From positions 62,235-126,234 of the forward strand of contig DIUX01000006.1 in the NCBI GenBank assembly GCA_002423185.1: a stretch of 64,000 nt of DNA. Direction: 5' to 3'. Positions 1 through 9,826 of this stretch are shown one piece after another. The DNA is from Micavibrio sp. UBA6147. Lineage in GTDB: Bacteria; Pseudomonadota; Alphaproteobacteria; Micavibrionales; UBA1664. Numbering within the stretch: position 1 is the first letter of the stretch; the number at the start of each line of letters is the position of its first letter. The position numbers were made by a program, and so were the translations under genes. Under the pieces are notes generated by a model. That model saw only the letters and a program-made list of their open reading frames with translations, was not told where the DNA came from and did no database searches.

Positions 1-12
1 GCTTGTTTTTAA

Positions 13-789
13 CTATGCACAATTCGTGCCAAGTGCTGCTTGTCTTTGTTCGCGAGCGATGGCTTTGGCTTTGTACATCGTGGCGTCGGCTTGTTCGAAG
101 ATTGCGTCCAGCGTGTCGCCTTTTTTGTAATCCTTGACGCCGATGCTGGCACGCACCGGAATATTGTCGCCCTGCCAGCGCAGAACAAGTGAGTTGAGCT
201 TAAGCGCGAGGCTTTGGGCGCGGTCAAGGGCGCGGTTCTTGCCCGCATTGGCAAACAAGATGACAAATTCATCGCCGCCCATACGCGCCGCAAAATCCAT
301 CCGGCGGATTTGGCGTTTCAGTGTTTCCGCCACTAATTTCAAGGCTTCGTCGCCCGCTGCGTGGCCATATGTGTCGTTAATCGCCTTGAAATTGTCGAGG
401 TCGATCATGATGAGCAGGCCGCCTTCGCTGATGCTGCGTTCGGTGCGGTCAAGCTCGCGGTCGAAGGCTTCGTTAAAGCCGCGGCGGTTGAGCAAGCCCG
501 TCATGTCGTCGGTTGTGGCGAGTTGTTCCAAGGCGCCGATCCGGTTTTGGGCGGTCTGAAGCTCAGCCTGCGCTTGTTCAAGAGCGGCGAGAGTCATGCT
601 CATCAACATCGCCATGCTGTCCTTATGCAGGCGCAGATCATCGGCGGTTTCCAAAGCGTTTTTGAGGAGTTTGCGGTGCAGGCGGAAGTCAAAATCGCCG
701 GCGCGCTCCAAGGCCTCTTTCAAAGGCATGATGGACTTGAATTGCCCGTTTGCTTTTACTTCCTTGTTGAGAATAATGTCCAAAGCCAT
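13..789 (-). CDS. GGDEF-domain diguanylate cyclase
   Basis: This 258-residue protein probably makes cyclic di-GMP from two GTP. The N-terminal 85 residues are helical with no recognised sensor. The catalytic domain spans about residues 88-245 and carries an intact GGDEF active-site motif at 171-175. An RRMD product-inhibition site (RxxD) lies five residues before it, so the enzyme should be feedback-controlled. There is no signal peptide or membrane segment, which suggests a cytosolic protein. The ATG at 789 follows a purine-rich stretch containing GGGG. It stands alone, transcribed leftward, with a hairpin-rich gap separating it from alaS. The input signal is unknown. Confidence 0.9.
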   Translation of the reverse strand: MALDIILNKEVKANGQFKSIMPLKEALERAGDFDFRLHRKLLKNALETADDLRLHKDSMAMLMSMTLAALEQAQAELQTAQNRIGALEQLATTDDMTGLLNRRGFNEAFDRELDRTERSISEGGLLIMIDLDNFKAINDTYGHAAGDEALKLVAETLKRQIRRMDFAARMGGDEFVILFANAGKNRALDRAQSLALKLNSLVLRWQGDNIPVRASIGVKDYKKGDTLDAIFEQADATMYKAKAIAREQRQAALGTNCA

Positions 790-1113
790 GTTTTTTACTA
801 CCCCTTTACTCAGCCCCTACCCTTAAAGGCTCGTTTCAAGTTTGCTGTAAAAGAGTATTGCGACAATTATGCCAAACGATAAATTTGTTATATATCAATG
901 GTATATACGGCAATCATATTGTGGGACACGAAAAGATATCGGCAAGATGTGACCGGCAAAAATGCCCCCTATTTCCAATACGCGGCAATTCTTGCCGCGT
1001 TTGCCCCAGAGAGCGCACAAAGAGAGCGCACAAAGAGGGTGCAAAAGAAAAAGCGCGGAAGCATTATGTGCCTTCCGCGCTTTTTAATTGTTTGAGCCTA
1101 TGAAACGGGGCGT
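790..1113. other. intergenic region, hairpins and short repeats
   Basis: This gap between the alaS stop and the cyclase start has no credible gene. It holds the alaS terminator (1048-1085), an 8-bp inverted repeat with a 3-base loop (981-988 with 992-999, cgcggcaa/ttgccgcg), and a perfect tandem duplication of a 13-mer (1009-1021 and 1022-1034, gagagcgcacaaa) followed by a degenerate third unit. The cyclase promoter must lie in its left half but I cannot pinpoint it. Confidence 0.6.
1048..1085 (-). terminator. alaS intrinsic terminator
   Basis: A perfect 14-bp stem (1048-1061 with 1072-1085, core gcgcggaag) encloses a 10-base loop. On the minus strand it ends in a T-rich run, as expected 29 bases past the alaS stop. 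The symmetry would also let it work on the plus strand. Confidence 0.85.
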
Positions 1114-3777
1114 TTAGGACGCGAGCAAGGATTCGATCTTGCTGACGGCATCGTTGGCGGAGTCGCCGTTGGGGCCGCCGGCTTGTGCCATGTCGGGGCG
1201 ACCGCCGCCGCCTTGACCGCCCATGACTTCCGCGCCCGCCTTGACGAGATCAACGGCACTGATGCGGTCGGTTAAATCCGCCGTGACGCCGACAACGATG
1301 GAGGCTTTGCCCTCATTCACCGCAATCAAGGTTATGACGCCGGAGCCGAGCTTTGCCTTCAAATCATCCGCCATCGGTTTTAAGTCCTTGGCGGGAATGT
1401 CTTGCAAAACGCGGGCGGTGAATTTGACGCCGCCGAATTCCTTGATGTCCGGTGCGGAGGAGCTGCTCGCCCCGCCCGTCGCCATTTTGCGGCGGAGGTC
1501 GCCGAGCTCTTTTTCCAGCTTGCGTTTTTCGTCCAGCAAGGATTGAACCCGCGCGGACACGCCATCGGTCGGGACTTTGAGGATTTGCGCGGTTTCTTCC
1601 AGTGCTTCGCTGCGCGCCTTCATATAGGCCAGCGCGGCATCGCCTGTTAAGCCCTCAATCCGGCGCACGCCGGCGGACACTGCGGACTCGCCCGTGAAGA
1701 CAAACGCGCCGATATCACCCGTGCGTTTGACATGCGTGCCGCCGCAAAGCTCGACCGAATAGGCCTGTGCCTTGCCGTTTTTGTTGGTGGACAGGCTCCC
1801 CATCGACACGACGCGGACTTCGTTGTCGTATTTTTCGCCGAACAAGGCGCGGGCGCCGCTTTCGACCGCTTCTTCCAGCGGCAAGATGCGGGTTTCGACT
1901 GGCGAGTTGGCGCGGATTTCTTCGTTCACCTTCGCCTCGACAATCGCGATGTCCTCGGGCTTGATCGGGGTCGGCTGAGAAATGTCAAAACGCAAACGAT
2001 CCGGCGATACAAGCGAGCCTTTTTGCGCGACATGGTCGCCCAAACGCTGGCGCAGCGCCTCATGCAACAAATGCGTTGCCGAGTGGTGGGCGCGGGTTGC
2101 GTTGCGGCGCTTGAGGTCAATCGTCAAGGACACGGCATCGCCGGTTTTGATCGTGCCTTTGGATGCGGTGACGCGGTGGGCGAATACGCCGCCTAGTTTT
2201 TTCTGAACATCCGCCACAACGGCTTGCAAGCCTTCGGCGGAGGTCATGATTCCGTGGTCGCCGACTTGGCCGCCGCTCTCGGCATAGAACGGGGTTTGGT
2301 TGACGACGACGAAGCCTTCTTCGCCTTGTTTCAATTCTTTGACAATCGCGCCGTCTTTGACAATGGCTTTGATTTGCGCTTCGGCGGTGTCTTTTTCGTA
2401 GCCCAGAAATTCGGTTGATCCGCAGGTGCGTTCAACCTCGAACCAGATTTTTTCCATGCCGGCATCGCCTGAGCCAGCCCAGCTTTTGCGGGCTTCGTCG
2501 CGGGCTTTTTCCATCGCCACGTTGAACCCGTCCATGTCGACATTAACCTTGCGCGCCTTGAGCGCGTCGGCGGTCAAGTCAACGGGGAATCCATAAGTGT
2601 CGTATAAACGAAACGCAACATCGCCGGACAGCGTGCCGCCCTCACCAATGTTTCCGGCCTCGTCATCGAGCAAGCGTAAGCCGCGATCAAGGGTTTTCTT
2701 GAAGCGGGTTTCTTCGAGTTTCAGGGTTTCGACGATCAGGCTTTCGGCGCGTTTGAGTTCAGGGTATGCCTCACCCATTTGGGCGATCAAGGTCGGCACA
2801 AGGCGGCACAGAAGCGGGTCTTGCGCCCCCAGCAAATGGGCATGACGCATGCCGCGGCGCATAATCCGGCGCAGCACATAGCCGCGCCCGTCATTGGACG
2901 GCATCACGCCATCGGCGAGCAAGAACGCCGCCGAGCGCAAATGGTCGGCAATCACGCGGTGCGAGGCGCATTGCGCCCCATCGGCGGAAACGCGGGTTAA
3001 GTCGGCGCTGTGTTCAATAATCGCGCGCATCAGGTCAATGTCGTAGTTGTTATGCTTGCCTTGCAAAATCGCGGCGACGCGCTCGAGCCCCATCCCTGTG
3101 TCGATGGATGGCTTAGGGAGCGGAACGCGGGTGTTGGCATCGACTTGTTCGAATTGCATGAAAACGAGGTTCCAGATTTCGATGAAGCGGTCGCCGTCTT
3201 CCTCCGCACTGCCCGGAGGGCCACCATAGATGTCTTCGCCGTGGTCGAAGAAAATTTCCGAACACGGGCCGCACGGGCCGGTATCGCCCATCGACCAGAA
3301 ATTATCCGAGGTCGGGATGCGGATGATGCGGTTATCGGACAGGCCAGCGACTTTTTTCCAGATATTCGCGGCTTGGTCGTCGTCATGATAGACGGTGACG
3401 AGGAGTTTATCCTTCGGCAAGCCGAAATTCTTGGTGACCAATTCCCATGCATAGGCGATGGCGTCGTCTTTGAAGTAATCGCCGAAGGAAAAATTCCCCA
3501 GCATTTCAAAAAACGTGTGGTGACGGGCGGTATAGCCGACATTTTCAAGGTCGTTATGCTTGCCGCCCGCGCGGACGCATTTTTGCGCCGTGGTCGCACG
3601 GGTGTAGTCGCGGGTTTCCGCGCCGGTAAAGATGTTTTTGAATTGCACCATGCCCGAATTGACGAACATCATGGTCGGGTCGTTTTGTGGCACGAGCGGC
3701 GACGAGTCCACAACGGTATGGCCTTGTTTGGCGAAATAGCCCAAAAATTCGCTGCGAATATCCTTAACGGCGGTCAT
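1114..3777 (-). CDS. alaS: alanyl-tRNA synthetase
   Basis: This 887-residue cytosolic enzyme charges tRNA-Ala with alanine. The class II catalytic core is N-terminal and includes GDTGPCGPCSE. The editing domain carries the zinc/catalytic set HHSATH and, later, CGGTH. The C-terminal C-Ala domain ends with a glycine-rich GGQGGGG segment and a final helix. The length is typical for bacterial AlaRS (about 875-890). The ATG at 3777 is preceded by an AAGGGA ribosome site. It is a single leftward gene ended by a strong terminator. Nothing in it looks damaged. Confidence 0.98.
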   Translation of the reverse strand: MTAVKDIRSEFLGYFAKQGHTVVDSSPLVPQNDPTMMFVNSGMVQFKNIFTGAETRDYTRATTAQKCVRAGGKHNDLENVGYTARHHTFFEMLGNFSFGDYFKDDAIAYAWELVTKNFGLPKDKLLVTVYHDDDQAANIWKKVAGLSDNRIIRIPTSDNFWSMGDTGPCGPCSEIFFDHGEDIYGGPPGSAEEDGDRFIEIWNLVFMQFEQVDANTRVPLPKPSIDTGMGLERVAAILQGKHNNYDIDLMRAIIEHSADLTRVSADGAQCASHRVIADHLRSAAFLLADGVMPSNDGRGYVLRRIMRRGMRHAHLLGAQDPLLCRLVPTLIAQMGEAYPELKRAESLIVETLKLEETRFKKTLDRGLRLLDDEAGNIGEGGTLSGDVAFRLYDTYGFPVDLTADALKARKVNVDMDGFNVAMEKARDEARKSWAGSGDAGMEKIWFEVERTCGSTEFLGYEKDTAEAQIKAIVKDGAIVKELKQGEEGFVVVNQTPFYAESGGQVGDHGIMTSAEGLQAVVADVQKKLGGVFAHRVTASKGTIKTGDAVSLTIDLKRRNATRAHHSATHLLHEALRQRLGDHVAQKGSLVSPDRLRFDISQPTPIKPEDIAIVEAKVNEEIRANSPVETRILPLEEAVESGARALFGEKYDNEVRVVSMGSLSTNKNGKAQAYSVELCGGTHVKRTGDIGAFVFTGESAVSAGVRRIEGLTGDAALAYMKARSEALEETAQILKVPTDGVSARVQSLLDEKRKLEKELGDLRRKMATGGASSSSAPDIKEFGGVKFTARVLQDIPAKDLKPMADDLKAKLGSGVITLIAVNEGKASIVVGVTADLTDRISAVDLVKAGAEVMGGQGGGGRPDMAQAGGPNGDSANDAVSKIESLLAS

Positions 3778-3892
3778 GTCTCTATCCCTTACATTTTAAA
3801 ACGAAAAGCGTAGCAAGCCCCCATTTATGCGCCGAAATCCGCCGCGAATCAAGGGAAGAATAAAGAAGAAAAGCGGAAAAGTCGCACCCTTT

Positions 3893-3924
3893 GGACAGCA
3901 TGGTGGGCGGACAGCATGGTGGGC
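3893..3924. repeat. perfect tandem 16-mer duplication
   Basis: ggacagcatggtgggc occurs twice back to back (3893-3908 and 3909-3924) in the 160-base gap between the transglycosylase stop and the alaS start. No function is evident; it may be a simple slippage duplication. Confidence 0.8.
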
Positions 3925-3937
3925 AGCGCGCGCGGCG

Positions 3938-6112
3938 TTAGCGCCCTTCGCCTTGTGCGGCGCGGGCGTAGCGATAGCCACTGCCGTCCATCGGGTCATA
4001 GCGCGGCCATTCCCCGCTCGCCACCGCATCAAGCGATGGGGATGGCTGGCCTAGGCGCAGGCGGTAGACCCAGATATTGGTCATCACGCGCTCAACAAAG
4101 GCGCGGGTTTCGGCAACGGGAATGGTTTCGATGAACAAGAGCGGGTCGTCAATATCGCCGCGCTCGGCCTTCCAACGGCGCAAATTGCCGGGGCCGGCGT
4201 TATAGGCAATGGCGAGGGAGAATAAATCATTATCCACCGCCTCTTGGTTCAAAAGGTCGCGAATATAGGTTTCGCCGATCTGCATGTTTAGTTCGGGGTC
4301 TTTGAGGCTCTCGCGCCCGCTGCCCGCGAAACGGTCAGTGTTCATGACATAATTGGCAGTGGCGGGCATGATCTGCATCAGCCCCGTTGCGCCCGAGTTA
4401 TTTTCCGCGCCGGAGCGAAAGCGCGATTCTTGGCGAATAAAGGCATTCAAGATGGCGTCATCGACTTGGCCTTGTTTGCGTCCCTTTGTCCACGGCGCAA
4501 GCGGGTACAAAGCCGCATCATAAAAACCGCCTTCGGGGCGCGTGAACAGGCTGGCAAAGCGCATTTGATAGGCCGGCAAGCCTGTATCATGCGCATAGGC
4601 CAGCAACGCATCGCGCAGCTTTGACCGGTCGCCCGGGTTGATGTATTTCAGCTCTTCTTCCGCCAGATGGACTTGGTCGGATTGCACCAGCGCGAGTGCC
4701 CGCAACGCGCCTTTATAGGCCATGAGCTGGCGCTGCATTTCCGGCGTGTAATCCGGCACGTCCCAGTTAAATTCATACGGGTTGCCTAAGGCTCGGGTGG
4801 CGATCAGGCCATAAAACGTGCGTTGGTAGCGGGCGGCTTGTTTGAGCCAATATCCCACTTGTTCGAAATTGCCGCTGCGCATATGCGCCCGCGCCGCCCA
4901 ATAGGCACCAGCCGAGGCCGTCCACGGTGAAACGCGGTCATATTGCGCCGCGCGCTCGAAATAGGCCGCCGCCGCGCCGTAATCATTGTTTTTCCATGCA
5001 ATCAAACCGGCAACCCAGCCCGCAAGCGGGCTCTTGCCCTTTGACAGGGTGATGCTTTCTTTGGCCAGAGCATCCGCCTTGTCCCAATAGCCAAGATGCA
5101 TATAGGTCATGGCGATTTCGGCCTTGAGATTGGCGTATTCACCATCCGTCAAAATGGCGCGATAATCGGGGCGGTCGATGATTTTAAGCCCCGCCGTGGG
5201 GCCACCGTTTTTCAAATATCCGCGCACTTGTGCCATGATATTATGCACCAGTTTTTTTGTCCCCTGATTGCGCGAAGGGTCAATGTAAGAGCGCGGCACA
5301 TAGGATTGCACTTCGCGTAAATCTTGATGGACACCGTATAAAATGCGCCCCAGATCAGGCTTTTTCAAGCCGTCCTGATAGCCCGCCGGCACACGCGACA
5401 AGGCCAGTTTGTATATCTTGTCCGCCCCCGGATGGTCGCTGTATAAATCCAGCCAACTGCGCAATTCTTCGAATGTCGATTGATATTGCGCCGGATGCAT
5501 ATAGCGTTGATACAAAACATGACCGCGCAGTAGGAAATCGCTCAAGGTGTCAATGGCTTGGTCGGCTTCGTCCCATTTGCCTTCTTGCTGGAGCCTGAAC
5601 ACCCGCGCATATGTCTTCGCGTCGGCTTCGCTGATGCCGTTGCGTCCATCCGTCAAGGGGCGATGCCCCGGCACAGGAATCCCCGAAGCCGCACCAACCC
5701 CGCCGATAGACGGCATGTCTGCGCTCATGTCCTCTACCATATTTTCGGACACAGCTTCTGGCGTGTTATCACGTTCTGGCCTGTCTTGAGGGGGTGTTTC
5801 TTGCGTTAGGACAGATGGTTTTTTGGGCGGGAGCGGGCTTATCAAGCCTTGATCCAGCTTCATTGAAGGCTCTATATCACCCTTGATTTCCATGGCCTGC
5901 CCTTCGCCGTCTTGGATCAAGACAACCTCATGCAACGCCGATGGCGCAGTCATAGCGGGTTTAAGCGGGGGAAGCGGCATATCCGTATAGGCGTAAGACG
6001 GAGCGCCAAACGGCGATCCGAGCCCGATGAATGCCGCTGTAATTGCGGAGAACAAAACCACACGCGGTTGTAAGGCGCGGCGTCCTGTTTTTTGCATTTC
6101 TGTCGATTGCAT
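3938..6112 (-). CDS. soluble lytic murein transglycosylase (Slt70-like)
   Basis: This is a 724-residue periplasmic enzyme that would cleave glycan strands of peptidoglycan to 1,6-anhydro-muropeptides. The N-terminus is a signal peptide ending near PSYA. The middle (about 160-540) is a helical superhelix of TPR-like repeats as in Slt70. The C-terminal SLT domain begins around 550, with catalytic Glu562 in the RQESRF motif, then GATGLMQIMPATA and AYNAGPGN signatures. A proline-rich linker follows the signal. The ATG at 6112 was kept because it gives a complete signal peptide; a second ATG lies 15 bases in. It is likely transcribed from its own promoter, since 125 bases separate it from the upstream glycosylase gene. 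Confidence 0.93.
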   Translation of the reverse strand: MQSTEMQKTGRRALQPRVVLFSAITAAFIGLGSPFGAPSYAYTDMPLPPLKPAMTAPSALHEVVLIQDGEGQAMEIKGDIEPSMKLDQGLISPLPPKKPSVLTQETPPQDRPERDNTPEAVSENMVEDMSADMPSIGGVGAASGIPVPGHRPLTDGRNGISEADAKTYARVFRLQQEGKWDEADQAIDTLSDFLLRGHVLYQRYMHPAQYQSTFEELRSWLDLYSDHPGADKIYKLALSRVPAGYQDGLKKPDLGRILYGVHQDLREVQSYVPRSYIDPSRNQGTKKLVHNIMAQVRGYLKNGGPTAGLKIIDRPDYRAILTDGEYANLKAEIAMTYMHLGYWDKADALAKESITLSKGKSPLAGWVAGLIAWKNNDYGAAAAYFERAAQYDRVSPWTASAGAYWAARAHMRSGNFEQVGYWLKQAARYQRTFYGLIATRALGNPYEFNWDVPDYTPEMQRQLMAYKGALRALALVQSDQVHLAEEELKYINPGDRSKLRDALLAYAHDTGLPAYQMRFASLFTRPEGGFYDAALYPLAPWTKGRKQGQVDDAILNAFIRQESRFRSGAENNSGATGLMQIMPATANYVMNTDRFAGSGRESLKDPELNMQIGETYIRDLLNQEAVDNDLFSLAIAYNAGPGNLRRWKAERGDIDDPLLFIETIPVAETRAFVERVMTNIWVYRLRLGQPSPSLDAVASGEWPRYDPMDGSGYRYARAAQGEGR

Positions 6113-6237
6113 GTCATCGGATTTAAACGATAAAATTGCAAATGTCCAGATTCAAATCGCGCCAATGGATTAAGCCATTGATATATAATAACAATACTGA
6201 CAAAATATTGGGGATAATCCGGCGTTTTCAGGCGCTG

Positions 6238-7215
6238 TTACGCCGTTTGCTTGGCCAAAAACGACCGCAAGGACAATAAGTCACGCCATGCCAATTCCTT
6301 GTCCAAAGGGGTTCGCAGCAAATAGGCAGGGTGCAGCATCGGTAAGACCGGAATACCGCTATCCGCGCCGCCATCCGTACCGTTTTGCGTCAATCGAGCC
6401 GCCAGCGCCGTGCCCGCCGCGATGTCGGGCGTTATGGGGCGGTAGGTTGTGAATTTGCCGCGCAGCTTCATAATCCCCCCTGCATTGGGGAGCAAAGCCT
6501 TTGCCGCGATTCCCCCCGCCAAAACCAGCACGGACGGGTTCACAAGGGCGATGTGGCGCTCGATGAAGGGCAGGCTCATCTCCATCTCGACCGGATCGGG
6601 GTTACGATTGCCAGGGGGACGCCAATTGACGATGTTGGAGATGTAGAGCGCGTTTGTCGGGTCATCCGCCGCAGAGCGCGACAAGCCGACAAAGGAAAAC
6701 ATCAGGTCAAGCAATTGACCGCTGCGCCCCACAAAAGGTTTGCCGATACGGTCCTCATCAGCCCCCGGGGCTTCGCCCACAATCATCACCCGCGCCTGCG
6801 GCACGCCATCGGCAAAGACCATATTCGTTGCGGTTTTACGAATGCCCAGCCCGCCGAAATCGGCAATCGCGGCGCTCAGCGCTTCCAACGTGTCGCAATT
6901 CATGGCAAGTTTTCGCGCCTCAACGATCGCGGCGGCGGAGCCCGGCATTTGTGCGGGGATGGGGGATGATTGAGGCGGCAGTTCCGTTTTCATGCGCGGC
7001 GCAGCAGGGGACGAAGCCCCAGACGAAACGGCGGATGAAGCGGCTGACGATGGGTTGGCAAATGGTGCTGTGGAGCCCTCGGGGAGCGTGTGCGCAGCGA
7101 CATCGAGGGCGAGCCTTGGCTTCAGATGGTTGACCGGCGCGTCCTCAACCGCAAAGGCGGCATCGCGGTCTATGTGCCATTGTAAAGCGGCGATGAGGGC
7201 GTCACGGTCATTCAT
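6238..7215 (-). CDS. uracil-DNA glycosylase, family 4-like, lacking Fe-S cysteines
   Basis: This 325-residue protein probably removes uracil from DNA in base-excision repair. The catalytic domain starts near residue 100: motif 1 is GEAPGADEDRIGKPFVGRSG, followed by NWRPPGNR and the C-terminal HPAYLLR motif. Family-4 enzymes classically hold a [4Fe-4S] cluster with four cysteines. Here the whole protein has one cysteine (in MNCDT), and the positions expected for ligands carry other residues (for example W in NWRPP and S in MSLPFIE). The first 95 residues are a low-complexity Ser/Ala/Pro linker after a short helix. The ATG at 7215 begins MNDRDAL. Function by family is likely; the cluster is probably absent. 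Confidence 0.87.
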   Translation of the reverse strand: MNDRDALIAALQWHIDRDAAFAVEDAPVNHLKPRLALDVAAHTLPEGSTAPFANPSSAASSAVSSGASSPAAPRMKTELPPQSSPIPAQMPGSAAAIVEARKLAMNCDTLEALSAAIADFGGLGIRKTATNMVFADGVPQARVMIVGEAPGADEDRIGKPFVGRSGQLLDLMFSFVGLSRSAADDPTNALYISNIVNWRPPGNRNPDPVEMEMSLPFIERHIALVNPSVLVLAGGIAAKALLPNAGGIMKLRGKFTTYRPITPDIAAGTALAARLTQNGTDGGADSGIPVLPMLHPAYLLRTPLDKELAWRDLLSLRSFLAKQTA

Positions 7216-7444
7216 TGGTTCTGATTATTGCTCGTTGTCGGTTTTCAGGTCAATTTCAGGTCGGTTTTGCATCCGTTTTGCGGCTTCGGCTCTTTTCGGA
7301 TCGCATGGAAACAGGTATAAAGGAAAAAAAACAAAGACTCAACGGACAAGCGGCGCTGTTACGATTCGCCCCTGTCCCGCGATACGCTCACACGATACGC
7401 TCATAAGGCATATCCACAAGCCACATCCATAAAGGGAGATTTCC

Positions 7445-9124
7445 ATGGCCAATTCAGTCCGCGCCGACCGCGAAAATATGGGCTATGACGTTGTCATTGT
7501 CGGGGCGGGGCCATCCGGCCTGTCCTGCGCCATTCGTTTGAAACAAATCGCCGCCGAAAAGGGCAAGGATTTATCCGTCTGTGTTGTTGAAAAGGGCTCG
7601 GAAGTCGGGGCGCATTTATTGTCCGGCGCGGTGTTCGAAACACGCGCTTTGGATGAGCTTATCCCCGATTGGAAGGATAAAGGCGCACCGATTGATACAC
7701 CCGTTACATCCGATTCCTTTTTGTTTATGAGCGCGAAAAAAGCCCTCCGCCTGCCCACCCCGCCGACCATGAACAACCACGGCAATTATATTATCTCGCT
7801 TGGGGCGCTCGGCAAATGGCTGGCGGCGCAGGCCGAGGCTTTGGGCGTTGAAATATATGCCGGTTTTGCGGCGGCGGAGGTTCTTTATGCGCCGGACGGG
7901 CAAACCGTACTCGGCATCGCCACCGGCGATATGGGCGTGAACAAGGACGGATCGCAAGGAGCCTTGTTCACCGCGGGGGTTGAGCTTCACGCCCGTTTGA
8001 CCGTGTTTGCGGAAGGGTGCCACGGGTCGTTGACAAAGTCATTGATCCAAAAATTTGACCTGCGCAAAAATTCTGATCCACAGACCTACGGCCTCGGCAT
8101 CAAGGAAATTTGGGAAATCAAACCCGAACACCATAAAAAAGGCCATTGCAGCCACAGCATCGGATGGCCGCTCGACACCGCGACCTATGGCGGGTCATGG
8201 ATATACCATATGGACAATAATCTTGTTTCGATTGGGTTTGTTATCGGGCTGGATTACCAAAACCCGCATTTGTCGCCGTTTAACGAGATGCAGCGATTCA
8301 AAACCCATCCCGCCATTGCGCCCATGCTTGAGGGCGGGCGGCGCGTGGCCTATGGCGCGCGGGCATTGGTTGAGGGCGGGTTGCAATCCTTGCCGACACT
8401 GAGCTTTGCCGGCGGAATGTTGATCGGCGATACGGCGGGATTTTTGAACGTTCCAAAAATCAAGGGCAACCACACCGCCATGAAGTCCGGCATGGTCGCC
8501 GCCGAAACCGCGTTTGCAGCGTTTGAGGCGCTTGGCGAAGCGGGCTTTGCGGGGGCGGAGAGCGGGGCGCAGCCCGATGTATCGGCCTATCGCGCCAATC
8601 TTGAAAAAACATGGCTTTGGAAAGAATTATACAAAGCCCGTAACATTCGCGCCGGATTCCATCGCGGGCTTTGGTGCGGACTTGTTCATGCGGCGTTTCA
8701 AACTTTGGGCGGGTGGAGGCTCCCCTACACTCTTAAAAACCACGCGGATCATGCGCAATTGACCAAGGCCAAAGACGCACCTGTGATTGACTATCCAAAA
8801 CCGGACGGCGTGTTGACATTTGACCGGTTATCCTCGGTCTTCCTCACCGGCACCAACCATGCGGAGGATCAACCATCGCATTTGAAACTGGCCGATGCCT
8901 CGATCCCGATCGGGCAAAACCTGCCGAATTATGATGAACCAGCGCAGCGTTATTGCCCCGCCGCCGTTTATGAAGTCCTCACGAACAAGGACGGCGAAAA
9001 AACATTCCAGATCAACGCACAAAACTGCATCCATTGCAAAACATGCGACATCAAAGACCCCGCCCAAAACATCAATTGGGTCGTGCCCCAAGGCGGTGAA
9101 GGCCCGAATTACGCGGGGATGTGA
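7445..9124 (+). CDS. etfD: electron-transfer flavoprotein:ubiquinone oxidoreductase
   Basis: This 559-residue membrane-associated enzyme takes electrons from reduced ETF (fed by acyl-CoA and other dehydrogenases) and passes them to ubiquinone. The N-terminal FAD motif is VIVGAGPSGLSCA (about residues 18-30). The C-terminus has the ferredoxin-like [4Fe-4S] ligands in NCIHCKTC plus the upstream RYCPAAVYE cysteine. Length and order match the family. An AAAGGGAGA ribosome site lies just upstream of ATG 7445. The next gene, ndk, follows 156 bases later. The gene symbol is used differently between species (etfD, etfQO or ETFDH). Confidence 0.96.
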   Translation: MANSVRADRENMGYDVVIVGAGPSGLSCAIRLKQIAAEKGKDLSVCVVEKGSEVGAHLLSGAVFETRALDELIPDWKDKGAPIDTPVTSDSFLFMSAKKALRLPTPPTMNNHGNYIISLGALGKWLAAQAEALGVEIYAGFAAAEVLYAPDGQTVLGIATGDMGVNKDGSQGALFTAGVELHARLTVFAEGCHGSLTKSLIQKFDLRKNSDPQTYGLGIKEIWEIKPEHHKKGHCSHSIGWPLDTATYGGSWIYHMDNNLVSIGFVIGLDYQNPHLSPFNEMQRFKTHPAIAPMLEGGRRVAYGARALVEGGLQSLPTLSFAGGMLIGDTAGFLNVPKIKGNHTAMKSGMVAAETAFAAFEALGEAGFAGAESGAQPDVSAYRANLEKTWLWKELYKARNIRAGFHRGLWCGLVHAAFQTLGGWRLPYTLKNHADHAQLTKAKDAPVIDYPKPDGVLTFDRLSSVFLTGTNHAEDQPSHLKLADASIPIGQNLPNYDEPAQRYCPAAVYEVLTNKDGEKTFQINAQNCIHCKTCDIKDPAQNINWVVPQGGEGPNYAGM

Positions 9125-9280
9125 CGATGATCTGCAGGGGTATGTAAGGGGGCTGGGCAAGGCCGCAACCTTGCAAGCCGCGGTTTTCCGCAAAGCATCA
9201 TTTTTTGGTTGACGAAGCGGGGCGAAGCCCTTTAAGGATAGCCGCGATAGTAACTCTGATACCAAAAAAGGATCAAAATC

Positions 9281-9703
9281 ATGGCCGTACAACGCACCTT
9301 GTCGATCATTAAGCCCGACGCAACACGCCGCAACCTGACCGGCGCCATTAACCAGCGCTTTGAAGAAAAAGGCCTGAAAATCGTTGCGCAAAAACGCACA
9401 CACCTGACCGAAGCGCAAGCAAAAGCATTCTACGAAGTTCACAAAGAGCGCCCCTTTTACGGCGAATTAGTGTCCTTCATGATTTCCGGCCCTGTGGTTG
9501 TTCAGGTCTTGGAAGGCGACAACGCAGTGTTGAAAAACCGTGACATTATGGGCGCGACCAACCCCGCAGACGCCGCCGCCGGCACAATCCGCAAAGATTT
9601 CGCCGAGAGCATCGAAGCCAATTCGGTTCACGGCTCCGACAGCGAAGCCAACGCGAAAAGAGAAATTTCTTTCTTCTTCTCCGAAACCGAGATTTTCGCC
9701 TAA
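9281..9703 (+). CDS. ndk: nucleoside diphosphate kinase
   Basis: This 140-residue cytosolic enzyme balances NTP and dNTP pools by transferring the gamma-phosphate through a phosphohistidine. The catalytic His117 sits in the family signature NSVHGSDS, and IIKPDA is present near the N-terminus. Full length, no insertions. The ATG at 9281 is preceded by an AAGGA site. It is followed by a near-ideal terminator at 9743-9779. Confidence 0.98.
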   Translation: MAVQRTLSIIKPDATRRNLTGAINQRFEEKGLKIVAQKRTHLTEAQAKAFYEVHKERPFYGELVSFMISGPVVVQVLEGDNAVLKNRDIMGATNPADAAAGTIRKDFAESIEANSVHGSDSEANAKREISFFFSETEIFA

Positions 9704-9742
9704 GGCGAGTCTGCGGACTGCGCAATATGCGTGGAGGCAAAG

Positions 9743-9779
9743 AATAAGAAAACGCGGCTCTGTGCCGCGTTTTCTTATT
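9743..9779 (+). terminator. ndk terminator, probably bidirectional
   Basis: A perfect 16-bp stem (9743-9758 with 9764-9779, core aacgcggc/gccgcgtt) with a 5-base loop; the flanks provide T-rich runs on both strands. It separates ndk from the convergent pleD gene. Confidence 0.9.
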
Positions 9780-9826
9780 GTCTGGAATTACATGACGTTT
9801 TTTGCAGAGTGGATTGTTTTATATAA

